Positions 1 to 7,681 of a stretch of DNA of 64,000 nt are shown here, piece after piece. Location: contig NZ_SZPZ01000004.1 in NCBI RefSeq assembly GCF_005233875.1, forward strand, positions 682,001-746,000, read 5' to 3'. The DNA is from Kribbella jiaozuonensis (GTDB taxonomy: Bacteria; Actinomycetota; Actinomycetes; Propionibacteriales; Kribbellaceae). Within the stretch, counting starts at the first letter, position 1; each line of letters starts with the position of its first letter. The notes beneath the pieces were generated by a model that did not search any database, had not been told where the DNA came from, and saw nothing but the letters and a program-made list of their open reading frames with translations. A program made the translations under genes and the position numbers.

Positions 1-1623
1 CCCGTAGCGGTCGGTATCCGGCGTCGACAGGGTCACGCCCAGCGCGCGGCCGCGCGGGATGATCGACACCTTGCGGACCGGGTCCGCGCCCTTCTGGATC
101 ATCCCGAGCAGCGCGTGCCCGCCTTCGTGGTACGCCGTCCGCCGGCGCTCCTCCTCCGGCATGACCACGTTCCGCGCCGCGCCGAGCTGGATCTTCTCGA
201 GCGCGTCGGTGAGATCCCGCTGGGTGATCTGCGACTCGCCCTGCCGTGCGGCCGCCAGCGCCGCCTCGTTCAGCAGGTTGGCGAGATCGGCGCCGGTCAT
301 CCCCGGCGTGGACTTCGACAGCGCGTTCAGGTCGGCGTCCGACGCGAGCGGCTTGCCACGCGCGTGCACCTTCAGGATCGCCTCGCGGCCCGGCTGGTCC
401 GGCGCGTTCACGGTGATCGTCCGGTCGAACCGCCCGGGCCGCAGCAGCGCCGGGTCCAGGACGTCGGCGCGGTTCGTGGCCGCGAGCGTGACGACGCCCT
501 CGGTGCCGGAGAAGCCGTCCATCTCGGTGAGGATCTGGTTCAGCGTCTGCTCGCCCTCGTCGTGGCCGCCGATCGAGCGGGCACCGCCGCGAGCGCGGCC
601 GATGGTGTCGATCTCGTCGATGAAGATGATCGCCGGCGCCACCTTGCGCGCCTCACCGAACAGCTCCCGGACCCGGCTCGCACCGACACCCACGATCATC
701 TCGATGAACTCCGACGCGCTCGCGGAGAAGAACGGTACGCCGGCCTCACCCGCGGTCGCCCGCGCCAGCAACGTCTTCCCGGTACCGGGCGCGCCCTCCA
801 GCAGCACGCCCTTCGGCGCGCGTGCCCCGAGCCGCCGGTACTTGTCCGGATCCTTGAGGTAGTCGACGACCTCCTCGATCTCGGCCTCGACCTCGTCGAT
901 CCCCGCGACGTCGGCGAACGTCACCCGGACCGTGCTCGGGTCGACCGGCTTCTTCTGCTGACCGCCGCCGCCGAACAGCCCACCGACGCCGCCGAGCCCG
1001 CCCGCGGCCCGCTGCCGCCGGAACAGCCACCAGTAGAACGCCGCGATCAGGATGAACGGGCCGAGCGAGATCAGCAGGTTCACCAGCACACCACGCTGCG
1101 CGACCACCGGCGTCGCCCGGACCGTGGCGCCGCCCTTCTGCAGGTCGCCGTACAGGTTGTCGTTCGCGAACGTCGGCCGCTCGGTGGTGAACTTCGTGAA
1201 GGTCTGGTCGGTCTTGCCCGGCACCGGCGCGGCCGCCTTCAGCCGGCCCTGGATGGTGTCACCCCGGGCGAAGATCTCGGCGACGTTCTGCTTCTGCACC
1301 TGCGCGGTGAAGTCGGTGTACGCGATGGTCTGCTCGCCGCCGGCCAGCTGGTCCTGCATCGTCGTGAGCAGGAACAGCACGAGGTAGCCGCCGACGATCC
1401 ACGCGGCCCACTTCCACCATTTCGGGCGGCGCGGCTTGTCGCCGTCACCGTGCCCGGGCGGCAGTCCCTCGGTCCGCCACGGCTTGTGCGGAGGCCGCTG
1501 CGATCCGTCGCCCTGACCAGAGCCCTGCCCGGAGCCTTGACCGGAGCCTTGGTCCCGACCGGAGCCCGGCCCGCGGTCGGCCGTGGACTGGTCCTGCGCC
1601 GGCGGCTGATCCTTCTCGCTCAT
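1..1623 (-). CDS. ftsH: ATP-dependent zinc metalloprotease FtsH (partial, C-terminus outside window)
   Basis: This membrane-anchored AAA+ protease degrades misassembled membrane proteins and short-lived cytosolic regulators. The 541 visible codons begin with a long Gly/Ser/Gln-rich cytosolic tail. A first membrane segment follows (AAWIVGGYLVLFLLTTM), then an extracytoplasmic stretch and a second membrane segment ending in FYWWLFRR. The AAA domain has Walker A GAPGTGKT (Lys283), Walker B IIFIDEID and the second region of homology (ATNRADVLDPALLRPGRF). The zinc motif HEGGH falls at residues 499-503. The ATG at 1623 is the natural start, and the frame runs off position 1 inside the protease domain. 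It is divergent from the nucleoside hydrolase gene. The Q/G/S-rich N-terminal tail is longer than in E. coli FtsH. Identification is secure. Confidence 0.97.
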   Translation of the reverse strand, partial: MSEKDQPPAQDQSTADRGPGSGRDQGSGQGSGQGSGQGDGSQRPPHKPWRTEGLPPGHGDGDKPRRPKWWKWAAWIVGGYLVLFLLTTMQDQLAGGEQTIAYTDFTAQVQKQNVAEIFARGDTIQGRLKAAAPVPGKTDQTFTKFTTERPTFANDNLYGDLQKGGATVRATPVVAQRGVLVNLLISLGPFILIAAFYWWLFRRQRAAGGLGGVGGLFGGGGQQKKPVDPSTVRVTFADVAGIDEVEAEIEEVVDYLKDPDKYRRLGARAPKGVLLEGAPGTGKTLLARATAGEAGVPFFSASASEFIEMIVGVGASRVRELFGEARKVAPAIIFIDEIDTIGRARGGARSIGGHDEGEQTLNQILTEMDGFSGTEGVVTLAATNRADVLDPALLRPGRFDRTITVNAPDQPGREAILKVHARGKPLASDADLNALSKSTPGMTGADLANLLNEAALAAARQGESQITQRDLTDALEKIQLGAARNVVMPEEERRRTAYHEGGHALLGMIQKGADPVRKVSIIPRGRALGVTLSTPDTDRYG

Positions 1624-1687
1624 GAAGCCAACATAGGACCTGAATCGCCCGGGAAACAGCAACAACTCCAGCGTCGTACCCTGGCGC

Positions 1688-2620
1688 ATGGTCAGACGTC
1701 TTATCCTCGACTGCGATCCCGGCCACGACGACGCGATGGCGATCCTCCTCGCGGTGGCGGATCCGGCCGTGGACCTGGTCGCGGTGACGACGGTGGCCGG
1801 CAACCAGACCGTCGACAAGTGCACGGTGAACGCTCGCCGGGTCCTGTCCCTCGCGGGTGTGTCCGACATCCCGGTCGCGCGCGGCGCAGATCGGCCGTTG
1901 GTACGACGCTTGCGTATCGCGGACGACGTACACGGACAGACCGGTCTCGACGGGCCGTTGTTCGACGACGAGCCGTCGGTGCCGGAGTCGCCGTACTCCG
2001 CGCACGAGCTGCTGGTCGAGGTACTGCGGACAACCCCGGCGACGATCGTCGCGACCGGGGCGCTGACGAACATCGCGCGACTGCTCTCGGACGAGCCGGC
2101 GCTCGCGGCGAACATCACCGAGATCGTCTGGATGGGCGGATCCACCGACCGTGGCAACATCGCCCCGCTCGCCGAGGCCAACGCGTACGTCGACCCCGAG
2201 GCGGCGGACCTCGTCGTACGGTCCGGGGTGCCGTTCACGATGTGCGGTTTGAACGTGACGCATCAGGCGCTGGTGACGGCCGACGTACTCGCCCGCTTCG
2301 AGCAGATCGGGACGCCGCTGGCGCGGGTCTGCAGGGAGTGGATGACGTACTTCGCGTCGACGTACCGCGACTTGTTCGGCTTCGAGTCGCCGCCACTGCA
2401 TGATCCGGTCGCGGTCGCGCGCGTGATCGACCCGGCGATCGTCGGCTGCGTCGAGGCAAACCTCGTCATCGAGACCCAAGGCGAGTGGACCGCCGGCGCG
2501 ACCGTCGTCGACCTGGACGGCTACACCGGCCGCCCGCCCAACGCACAGATTGCGGTCACGCTGGACCAGGCCGCGTTCTGGGATCGCATGGTCGGTGCCG
2601 TGGCCTCGTTCGTCTGCTGA
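1688..2620 (+). CDS. Nucleoside hydrolase (IunH/Rih family)
   Basis: The 310-residue protein hydrolyses the N-glycosidic bond of ribonucleosides to base plus ribose, a purine/pyrimidine salvage step in the cytosol. The family signature is at the very N-terminus: LDCDPGHDDAMAI, whose Asp cluster binds Ca2+ and activates water. TTVAGNQ and a C-terminal HDPVAVARVIDP segment, with the third Ca2+-binding Asp and the catalytic His region, are also present. Length is typical. It starts at the ATG 64 bp from the divergent ftsH start, so the two promoters share that gap. Whether it prefers uridine, inosine or another nucleoside cannot be told from the sequence. Confidence 0.95.
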   Translation: MVRRLILDCDPGHDDAMAILLAVADPAVDLVAVTTVAGNQTVDKCTVNARRVLSLAGVSDIPVARGADRPLVRRLRIADDVHGQTGLDGPLFDDEPSVPESPYSAHELLVEVLRTTPATIVATGALTNIARLLSDEPALAANITEIVWMGGSTDRGNIAPLAEANAYVDPEAADLVVRSGVPFTMCGLNVTHQALVTADVLARFEQIGTPLARVCREWMTYFASTYRDLFGFESPPLHDPVAVARVIDPAIVGCVEANLVIETQGEWTAGATVVDLDGYTGRPPNAQIAVTLDQAAFWDRMVGAVASFVC

Positions 2621-2690
2621 CAGCGGAAGACCCTTCTGCGGTCGGCCGCCATGCCGCAAGGTGGAGAGGACGAAGCAACCGGAGGAAAGC

Positions 2691-3356
2691 ATGTACCTGG
2701 AGAAGCGCGCCGCAACCTGGCCACCCGGCCCGGAGATCCCGAGCCCAGGAGTCCCGCAAAGGCCTGGGGTGCCGGCTCCGGCCCCTGGAGCTCCCCAGCC
2801 CATCCTCCCGTCCTGGTACGAGCCGACCTCGATCAGTCTCGAGCGGGAGCTGGCTGATCGGCTGCTTGCGCAGCGGACGATCCTGGTCGACGGACGGCTG
2901 GATGAGCTGCTGGCCAGTCACGTGGCTGCGCAACTGCTCCTGCTCGATGCCCGCAGCAACGATCCGATCGTGCTGCATCTGTCCTCGGCGGAATCCGAGC
3001 TGGACGCCGCGCTCGCACTCGTCGGCGCGATCGACCTGATCAGCGCTCCGGTCCACGTCGTTGCCCGGGGCACTGTCCGCGGTCCGGCGATCGCCGTACT
3101 CGCGGCCGCCGCGCAGCGCGAGGCCCATCGGCACACGGTGTTCGTTCTGTCGACGCCCAAGGTCACGGCGGACGGCACGGCCGACCGGCTCGCAGCATTC
3201 GCCGACGAGCACCAGCGGCAGCTCGCCCGCCTGCGGGACCTGATCGCCGACGCAACCGGGCGATCAGCCGACGAGGTGGCCAACGACCTGGACCCGGGTC
3301 GCGTCCTGAGCGCCGAGGAGGCGAAGGACTACGGTCTGATCACCCAGCTGCTGTGA
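2691..3356 (+). CDS. ClpP-like protein lacking the catalytic serine and histidine
   Basis: This 221-residue protein has the ClpP fold signature at its C-terminus (LDPGRVLSAEEAKDYGLI, retaining the ClpP catalytic-Asp region). It also has the ClpP-type strand DPIVLHLSS. The active-site elements are degenerate. The oxyanion loop SPGG is replaced by SSAE (about residues 98-101). The nucleophile segment GxAASMGA is replaced by GTVRGPAIAV (127-136), without Ser. The MIHQP histidine segment reads VLSTP (152-156). A Pro/Gly-rich N-terminal extension of about 45 residues precedes the fold. The ATG at 2691 is chosen for its strong GGAGGAAAGC ribosome site. It is therefore probably not a protease; it could cap or regulate a ClpP ring. 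Its 3' end overlaps the convergent MDR gene by 17 bp. Confidence 0.8.
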   Translation: MYLEKRAATWPPGPEIPSPGVPQRPGVPAPAPGAPQPILPSWYEPTSISLERELADRLLAQRTILVDGRLDELLASHVAAQLLLLDARSNDPIVLHLSSAESELDAALALVGAIDLISAPVHVVARGTVRGPAIAVLAAAAQREAHRHTVFVLSTPKVTADGTADRLAAFADEHQRQLARLRDLIADATGRSADEVANDLDPGRVLSAEEAKDYGLITQLL

Positions 3357-4314
3357 TCGTGAGCACCAGGCGGCCGGTGGTATCGCCGGTCGCCTGCCGC
3401 TTCCACGCGTCCGCGACCTCGTCGAGCGTGACCGTCTCGTGAGCCACCGCGATCGCGCCGAACGCCGCATGCTGCAGTACGGCGGTCAACGCATCCCGCC
3501 GCTGATCCGACGTCAGCGCGTTGTTCGTGTAGCCGAGCACGCTCGCCGTCCGGCTCCGCAGTACCGCCGAGGAGAACACCGCCTCGTCCCCCGACGACCC
3601 ACCGAGATTGACCAGCCGCCCACCTGGAGCCAGCACCCGCGCCGCAGCCGTCGCCGCCACACCGAACACCGGATCAACCACCACGTCGTACGACGCTGAG
3701 CCGAGCCGACCCGTCAGCTCGTCCACATCGGTGCTCGCGGCAACCACCTCGTCCGCACCGGCCGCCCGCGCACGCTCCCGCGCCGCCTCGGACCGCGCGA
3801 CCGCCACCACACGCGACGCCCCGAGAACCCGCGCCGCACCGACCGCTACCTGCCCGACCGCGCCACCACCACCGAGCACAAGCACCTGCTCCCCCGGCTG
3901 CAGCTGCGCCCGCCAGGTCAACGCCATCCACCCAGCCACTCCCGACAACCCGATCGCGGCCACCGCGGCATCCGCGACCGGTGTGTCCAACGCAATCAGG
4001 TCATCGTCGGGTACGGCGGCCCGCTCCGCGAAGCTTCCGTCGCCCGAAGCCATCCCGGCCGACGTCGCGAAGAACACCCGCGTCCCCGGCGCCACCACCT
4101 CGGACTGCTCGACCACGCCGACGCCTTGCACACCAGGGACGTACGGCAACGCCGGCGGCCCGAAGTACGACGTACCGGAAGCGCAAAGCAAATCCAGCGG
4201 CACGACCGGAGCGGCCGTCACGCGCACGATCGACACGCCCTCCCCGGCAACCGGATCCGGATGCTCGACGTGCTTCGGCGGCTCGCCATGAGTGTGCAGT
4301 ACTGCGGCTCGCAC
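3340..4314 (-). CDS. Zinc-independent MDR alcohol dehydrogenase/quinone oxidoreductase family protein
   Basis: The 324-residue medium-chain reductase has a GroES-like N-terminal half (HVEHPDPVAGEG, PYVPGVQGVGVV) and a Rossmann domain with the NADPH motif VLVLGGGGAVGQVAVGAA. The Cys/His set of zinc alcohol dehydrogenases is absent, so it most resembles NADPH quinone reductases (QOR). It lies 9 bp downstream of the LigA-like gene on the same strand and is probably the last gene of the dioxygenase operon. There it could reduce an enone or quinone intermediate. The substrate is unknown. ATG start; the 3' end overlaps the ClpP-like gene convergently. Confidence 0.88.
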   Translation of the reverse strand: MRAAVLHTHGEPPKHVEHPDPVAGEGVSIVRVTAAPVVPLDLLCASGTSYFGPPALPYVPGVQGVGVVEQSEVVAPGTRVFFATSAGMASGDGSFAERAAVPDDDLIALDTPVADAAVAAIGLSGVAGWMALTWRAQLQPGEQVLVLGGGGAVGQVAVGAARVLGASRVVAVARSEAARERARAAGADEVVAASTDVDELTGRLGSASYDVVVDPVFGVAATAAARVLAPGGRLVNLGGSSGDEAVFSSAVLRSRTASVLGYTNNALTSDQRRDALTAVLQHAAFGAIAVAHETVTLDEVADAWKRQATGDTTGRLVLTITAAG

Positions 4315-4323
4315 GCGCCCTCC

Positions 4324-4683
4324 TCAGGTAGCGATGTCGGGGTACGGCAACGAGTGCACCTGCAAGGCCCGCCCGTACGCCTTCTGATATTCGAGCGGCC
4401 CGTGATCACGCTCGAACATCGCGATGAACAACGTCAGCGTCAGGAACGGATGCGCACCCAGCCCGAAGAGTGCGACGTGATCGTGCTCCCGCAACGCACG
4501 CCGCTCCTCGTCGGTGAACTCGAGCCAGGTCGACTTCTCCGCCACCGCGCAGTTCAGCAGCTGGTTCGCCATCTCCTGCTCCCACCAGTTCACCGTCCCG
4601 GCGGCATCCTCGCGGTAACGCTCGACCAGCTCAGGATCCCGATCGACGGTGTAGAGGAACTTGTTCAGCAGGTACTTGCTCAT
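4324..4683 (-). CDS. ligA: Extradiol dioxygenase small (LigA-like) subunit
   Basis: This 119-residue all-alpha protein matches the LigA family, the small subunit that caps the LigB active site in class III extradiol dioxygenases (protocatechuate 4,5-dioxygenase type). Recognisable stretches are YLLNKFLYTVDRDPELVERY near the N-terminus and ERRALREHDHVALFGLGAHP, which lines the substrate cleft in LigA. The ATG overlaps the stop codon of the upstream LigB gene (ATGA), so the two subunits are translationally coupled and presumably made 1:1. The exact aromatic substrate cannot be read from the sequence; protocatechuate, gallate and related catechols are candidates. Confidence 0.88.
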   Translation of the reverse strand: MSKYLLNKFLYTVDRDPELVERYREDAAGTVNWWEQEMANQLLNCAVAEKSTWLEFTDEERRALREHDHVALFGLGAHPFLTLTLFIAMFERDHGPLEYQKAYGRALQVHSLPYPDIAT

Positions 4684-5543
4684 GCCGGCACCCCGTTCGG
4701 ATACCAGGTGAAGTACGCCTCCATGGTGTGGAACAGGTCGAGCGAATCGACGTGATCCGCCTTCGCGCCCGCACCCGCGACGCCCATCATCAACATGAAG
4801 TCCATGAACCCGTGCGTCGCGTTGCCCGGCTGGTGCAAGCTGTCCAGCGTCACCTCGGACAGGCATCCGTCGAGGTCACCGCTCGCGATCCAGTCCACGG
4901 CCTTCCGGTCGAACTCCGGATCCGGCCCGTGCTCGCCGAACTGCCGCGGCCCGCCGAGCTCGAGCGACAGATGCCCGGTGCCGATGATCGCCACCCGCTT
5001 GTCGATCGGCCACGACTCGACCAGCTGCCGGATCGTCCGGCCCAGCTCGACGAACCGGCCCGGCCGCGGCAGCGGCGGCGCGAAGATGTTCGTGTAGATC
5101 GGCACGATCGGCAGGTCCGCGTCCGGGCGCAGCGTGATGATCGGGCAGGTGATGCTGTGGTCGATCCGCAGTTCGTTGCTGAAGGCAAGATCAAAGCCGG
5201 CGTCCAGCCCGTTCCGCAGGATGTGCGACGCCAGCTGCTCGTCCCCGGCCAGCCGCATCCGCGGCAGCCCGAACTCGCGTTCCTCGTTGTACCAGTTCGC
5301 GTCGAAGTACGGCGCCTTGCCGACCAGGAACTGCGGCATGTTGTCCAGCCACAACTGGTGGAAATGATCGCTGCCGACCATCACCAGGATGTCCGGCCGG
5401 GCCTTCGTCAGCGTCTCGCGGAACGCCTCGATCTTCGCCACCCACTCGTCGGCGAACGGTGGCCGGTCCGCGCCGGTGGCGGTGCTCGCGCGGTAGTAGA
5501 ACGGATGGTGGGTGGAGGCGATCACCGCGGCGACCGTTGCCAT
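4680..5543 (-). CDS. ligB: Extradiol ring-cleavage dioxygenase catalytic (LigB-like) subunit
   Basis: The 287-residue LigB-family protein is a non-haem Fe(II) enzyme that inserts O2 next to the diol of a catechol. Iron-ligand candidates are His12 in STHHPFYY and His60/His62 in VGSDHFHQLW, at the positions seen in LigB. A GTGHLSLEL segment further on corresponds to the region carrying the catalytic His. The ATG at 5543 fits the family N-terminus (MATVAAVIASTHHPF) and has AAGGAGACCAT upstream; longer in-frame starts add only unrelated residues. It overlaps the LigA gene by 4 bp and lies 10 bp after the citryl-CoA-lyase-like gene. It is the third gene of the minus-strand operon. Confidence 0.92.
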   Translation of the reverse strand: MATVAAVIASTHHPFYYRASTATGADRPPFADEWVAKIEAFRETLTKARPDILVMVGSDHFHQLWLDNMPQFLVGKAPYFDANWYNEEREFGLPRMRLAGDEQLASHILRNGLDAGFDLAFSNELRIDHSITCPIITLRPDADLPIVPIYTNIFAPPLPRPGRFVELGRTIRQLVESWPIDKRVAIIGTGHLSLELGGPRQFGEHGPDPEFDRKAVDWIASGDLDGCLSEVTLDSLHQPGNATHGFMDFMLMMGVAGAGAKADHVDSLDLFHTMEAYFTWYPNGVPA

Positions 5544-5553
5544 ATGGTCTCCT

Positions 5554-6354
5554 TCAGCTTTCCGGATCGACGTAGACGGCGTTGCGGTCGACAGTGGAGT
5601 AGATGTCCATGCCGATCGGCCGGCGACGCTCCTCGGCCAGCTGCCCAAGGAGCCCGGCGGCCCTTGCCAGCAAGGCGAATCCGCGCAGCAACTCGACCGG
5701 CAACCCGAGGTCGGCGAGCGCTGCGCCGCAGACCCCGGCGCCGTTCAACGGCAGCTTGCGGCCGAGGACCTGCTCGTGCACGCGACCGATCGCCTGGAAG
5801 AGCTTGAGATGCGGACCTTCGAGGCCCTCCTCGCGGGCGAGGTTGATGAGTACCGGCGTTCGCGGGTCCTGCACCTTGTGGACCGGATGTCCCAGGCCGG
5901 GGATGAAGGTTCCGTTGGCCCGGGACTGCTCGACGACTTCGAGCGCGAGCGAATCCCAGCCGGCCTCGTCTGTCGGCGGCTCGCCGCCGGCCAATGCCTG
6001 GTGGAGGAACATCCCGCAGTCCTCGGTCACGCCGAGGAAGCGGGATCCGCCACCGAGCAGTCCGGCGGCGAGCGCCCCCTGCAGGGAATCCGGTGCCGAC
6101 AAGTAGGTAACCCGCGCGGCGATCGCGGTCGGTGTGAACCCGTGGTCCGCCAGCGCGACCAGCACCGCCTCGAACACGCGGGTCTCGGACGGTGTCGGCC
6201 GGCGCAGCGTCACCAGCCAGAACGCCAGCTCGCCGAACCCGACCTTCCCCATCAGGTCCGCGGTCAGGTCCTGTCCGAGCAGCCGGATCTCGTCGGCGGT
6301 CGACGTACCGAGCGAGGTCGGGAATGCCGGCGGAGCCACCTGGTCGTCGCTCAT
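5554..6354 (-). CDS. Citryl-CoA lyase-like protein (short citrate synthase superfamily)
   Basis: The 266-residue protein is a short citrate-synthase-fold enzyme resembling citryl-CoA lyase, which cleaves a 3-hydroxyacyl-CoA by a retro-Claisen reaction. Landmarks are the catalytic-His region FIPGLGHPVHKVQDPR, the CoA-site segment LNGAGVCGAALADLG and the C-terminal RRPIGMDIYSTVD containing the conserved Arg and Asp. It lacks the extra helices of true citrate synthase (about 380-430 residues). Its ATG overlaps the stop of the CoA-transferase gene, so the pair is translationally coupled. The inference is that the transferase makes a CoA thioester which this protein splits. The natural substrate is unknown. 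Confidence 0.85.
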   Translation of the reverse strand: MSDDQVAPPAFPTSLGTSTADEIRLLGQDLTADLMGKVGFGELAFWLVTLRRPTPSETRVFEAVLVALADHGFTPTAIAARVTYLSAPDSLQGALAAGLLGGGSRFLGVTEDCGMFLHQALAGGEPPTDEAGWDSLALEVVEQSRANGTFIPGLGHPVHKVQDPRTPVLINLAREEGLEGPHLKLFQAIGRVHEQVLGRKLPLNGAGVCGAALADLGLPVELLRGFALLARAAGLLGQLAEERRRPIGMDIYSTVDRNAVYVDPES

Positions 6355-7493
6355 GCCTCAGCCTCCAGCCATTTCCGCAGCTCGGCGCCGTGTTCGTCCA
6401 GCGACGGCGGCGGGAGCCGGTACGACGCCGCCTCGTCCTTGTCGCCGGTGAAGGTGATCGGGTTCCGGATGGTCGGGATCCCGCCGACCGTCACCACCGG
6501 ATCCAGCCCGATGTCCTCCGCGAACGCGACGCCGCCGTCGACGGTGTTGATCGGTCCGCACGGCACCCCGGCCGCGATGATGTCCCGGAACCACTCCAGC
6601 TTCGTCCGCGTCGACAACCGCTCGATCAGCAGCGGCCGCAGGTCCTCGCGGTTCGCGGTCCGCTTCTCGTTCCGGTCGAACCGCGGATCGTCGGCCAGCT
6701 CCGGTACTCCGAGAACCTCGACCAGCTTGCGGAACTGCCCGTTGTTCCCGGCCGTGATGATCAGTTCCCCGTCCGCACACGGCAGCGGCTCGTACGGGAA
6801 CAGGCTCGGATGGCTGTTCCCCATCCGCAGCGGTACGACGCCGCCCGCGACGTACGCACTCGACTGGTTGACCAGGCCGGACAGCGCCGACGACATCAGG
6901 TTGACCTCGACATGCTGACCGCGACCGGTCTCGTGCCGCGCGTTGAGCGCCGACAGGACGCCGATGGTGGCATGCAGTCCCGCCATCACGTCGAAGACCG
7001 AGATCCCGGCCCGGAACGGCTCGCCCTTCGGGTCGCCGGTCAGGCTCATCAGCCCGGAGATCGCCTGCACGATCAGGTCGTACCCGGGCAGCTCGGCGCC
7101 CTTCGGCCCGGACCCGAACCCGCTGATCGAGGCGTAGATCAGCTTGGAATTGCCCTCGGCAACGGTCTCGTAGTCCAGCCCGAACCGGGCCAGTCCGCCG
7201 GGCCGGAAGTTCTCCACCAGCACGTCCGCCCGGCGCGCCAGCTCCTGCGCGGCCGCGAGATCCTCGGGATCCTTCAGGTCGAGCGCGATCGATCGCTTGT
7301 TCCGGTTCACCGCGAGGTAGTACGTCGAGATGCCGTCGCGGACCGGCGGCTGCCAGGACCGGGTGTCGTCACCGCCGGGCGCCTCGACCTTGACCACGTC
7401 GGCCCCGAGGTCGGCCAGCAGCATGGTCGCGTACGGCCCGGCCAGGATCCGGGAGAAGTCGGCCACCAGCAGTCCCGAGAGCGGACCCGTCAC
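6351..7493 (-). CDS. CoA-transferase family III (CaiB/BaiF)
   Basis: The 380-residue family III CoA-transferase moves CoA between carboxylic acids via an aspartyl-CoA intermediate. The N-terminal signature ILAGPYATMLLADLGADVVKVE and the segment around the expected catalytic Asp168 (RAGISVFDVMAG) are both present, and length is normal. It is the first gene of the minus-strand catabolic operon (CoA-transferase, citryl-CoA-lyase-like, LigB, LigA, MDR reductase). It starts 20 bp from a CGGAC-N4-GTCCG inverted repeat. The 4-bp overlap with the lyase gene argues that both act on one substrate. Confidence 0.93.
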   Translation of the reverse strand: MTGPLSGLLVADFSRILAGPYATMLLADLGADVVKVEAPGGDDTRSWQPPVRDGISTYYLAVNRNKRSIALDLKDPEDLAAAQELARRADVLVENFRPGGLARFGLDYETVAEGNSKLIYASISGFGSGPKGAELPGYDLIVQAISGLMSLTGDPKGEPFRAGISVFDVMAGLHATIGVLSALNARHETGRGQHVEVNLMSSALSGLVNQSSAYVAGGVVPLRMGNSHPSLFPYEPLPCADGELIITAGNNGQFRKLVEVLGVPELADDPRFDRNEKRTANREDLRPLLIERLSTRTKLEWFRDIIAAGVPCGPINTVDGGVAFAEDIGLDPVVTVGGIPTIRNPITFTGDKDEAASYRLPPPSLDEHGAELRKWLEAEA

Positions 7494-7512
7494 ACGACCT
7501 CCCGAAACATTT

Positions 7513-7526
7513 CGGACATTTGTCCG
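7513..7526. promoter_or_regulatory. Candidate IclR operator, copy 1 (CGGACATTTGTCCG)
   Basis: This inverted repeat has 6-bp arms (CGGACA/TGTCCG) and lies 20 bp upstream of the CoA-transferase start. The same CGGAC-N4-GTCCG pattern recurs at 7646-7659 before the divergent amidohydrolase. Assignment to the IclR protein encoded at 9171 is inference from proximity. Confidence 0.5.
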
Positions 7527-7645
7527 CGCGGCTAGACCACTTCAGTCTCAGCCGCCCTCCCGCGCCTGTCAACCACCCACCCGAACCCTTGACACCCCGC
7601 ACCGGCGCTCAGATAGTGAGTCTCATCGCCCCGATGACCGCCATA

Positions 7646-7659
7646 CGGACGTATGTCCG
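7646..7659. promoter_or_regulatory. Candidate IclR operator, copy 2 (CGGACGTATGTCCG)
   Basis: This second CGGAC-N4-GTCCG repeat lies 22 bp upstream of the amidohydrolase start. It runs into an overlapping perfect palindrome TGTCCGGACA (7654-7663). A copy at each end of the 188-bp divergent promoter region suggests joint control of both operons. Confidence 0.5.
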
Positions 7660-7681
7660 GACACTCTGCTGGAGGGGAATC

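Noticed and set aside
115..2403. A 762-codon open frame on the plus strand over ftsH and the nucleoside hydrolase
   Set aside because: It spans two clearly real genes in other frames and has no recognisable motif.
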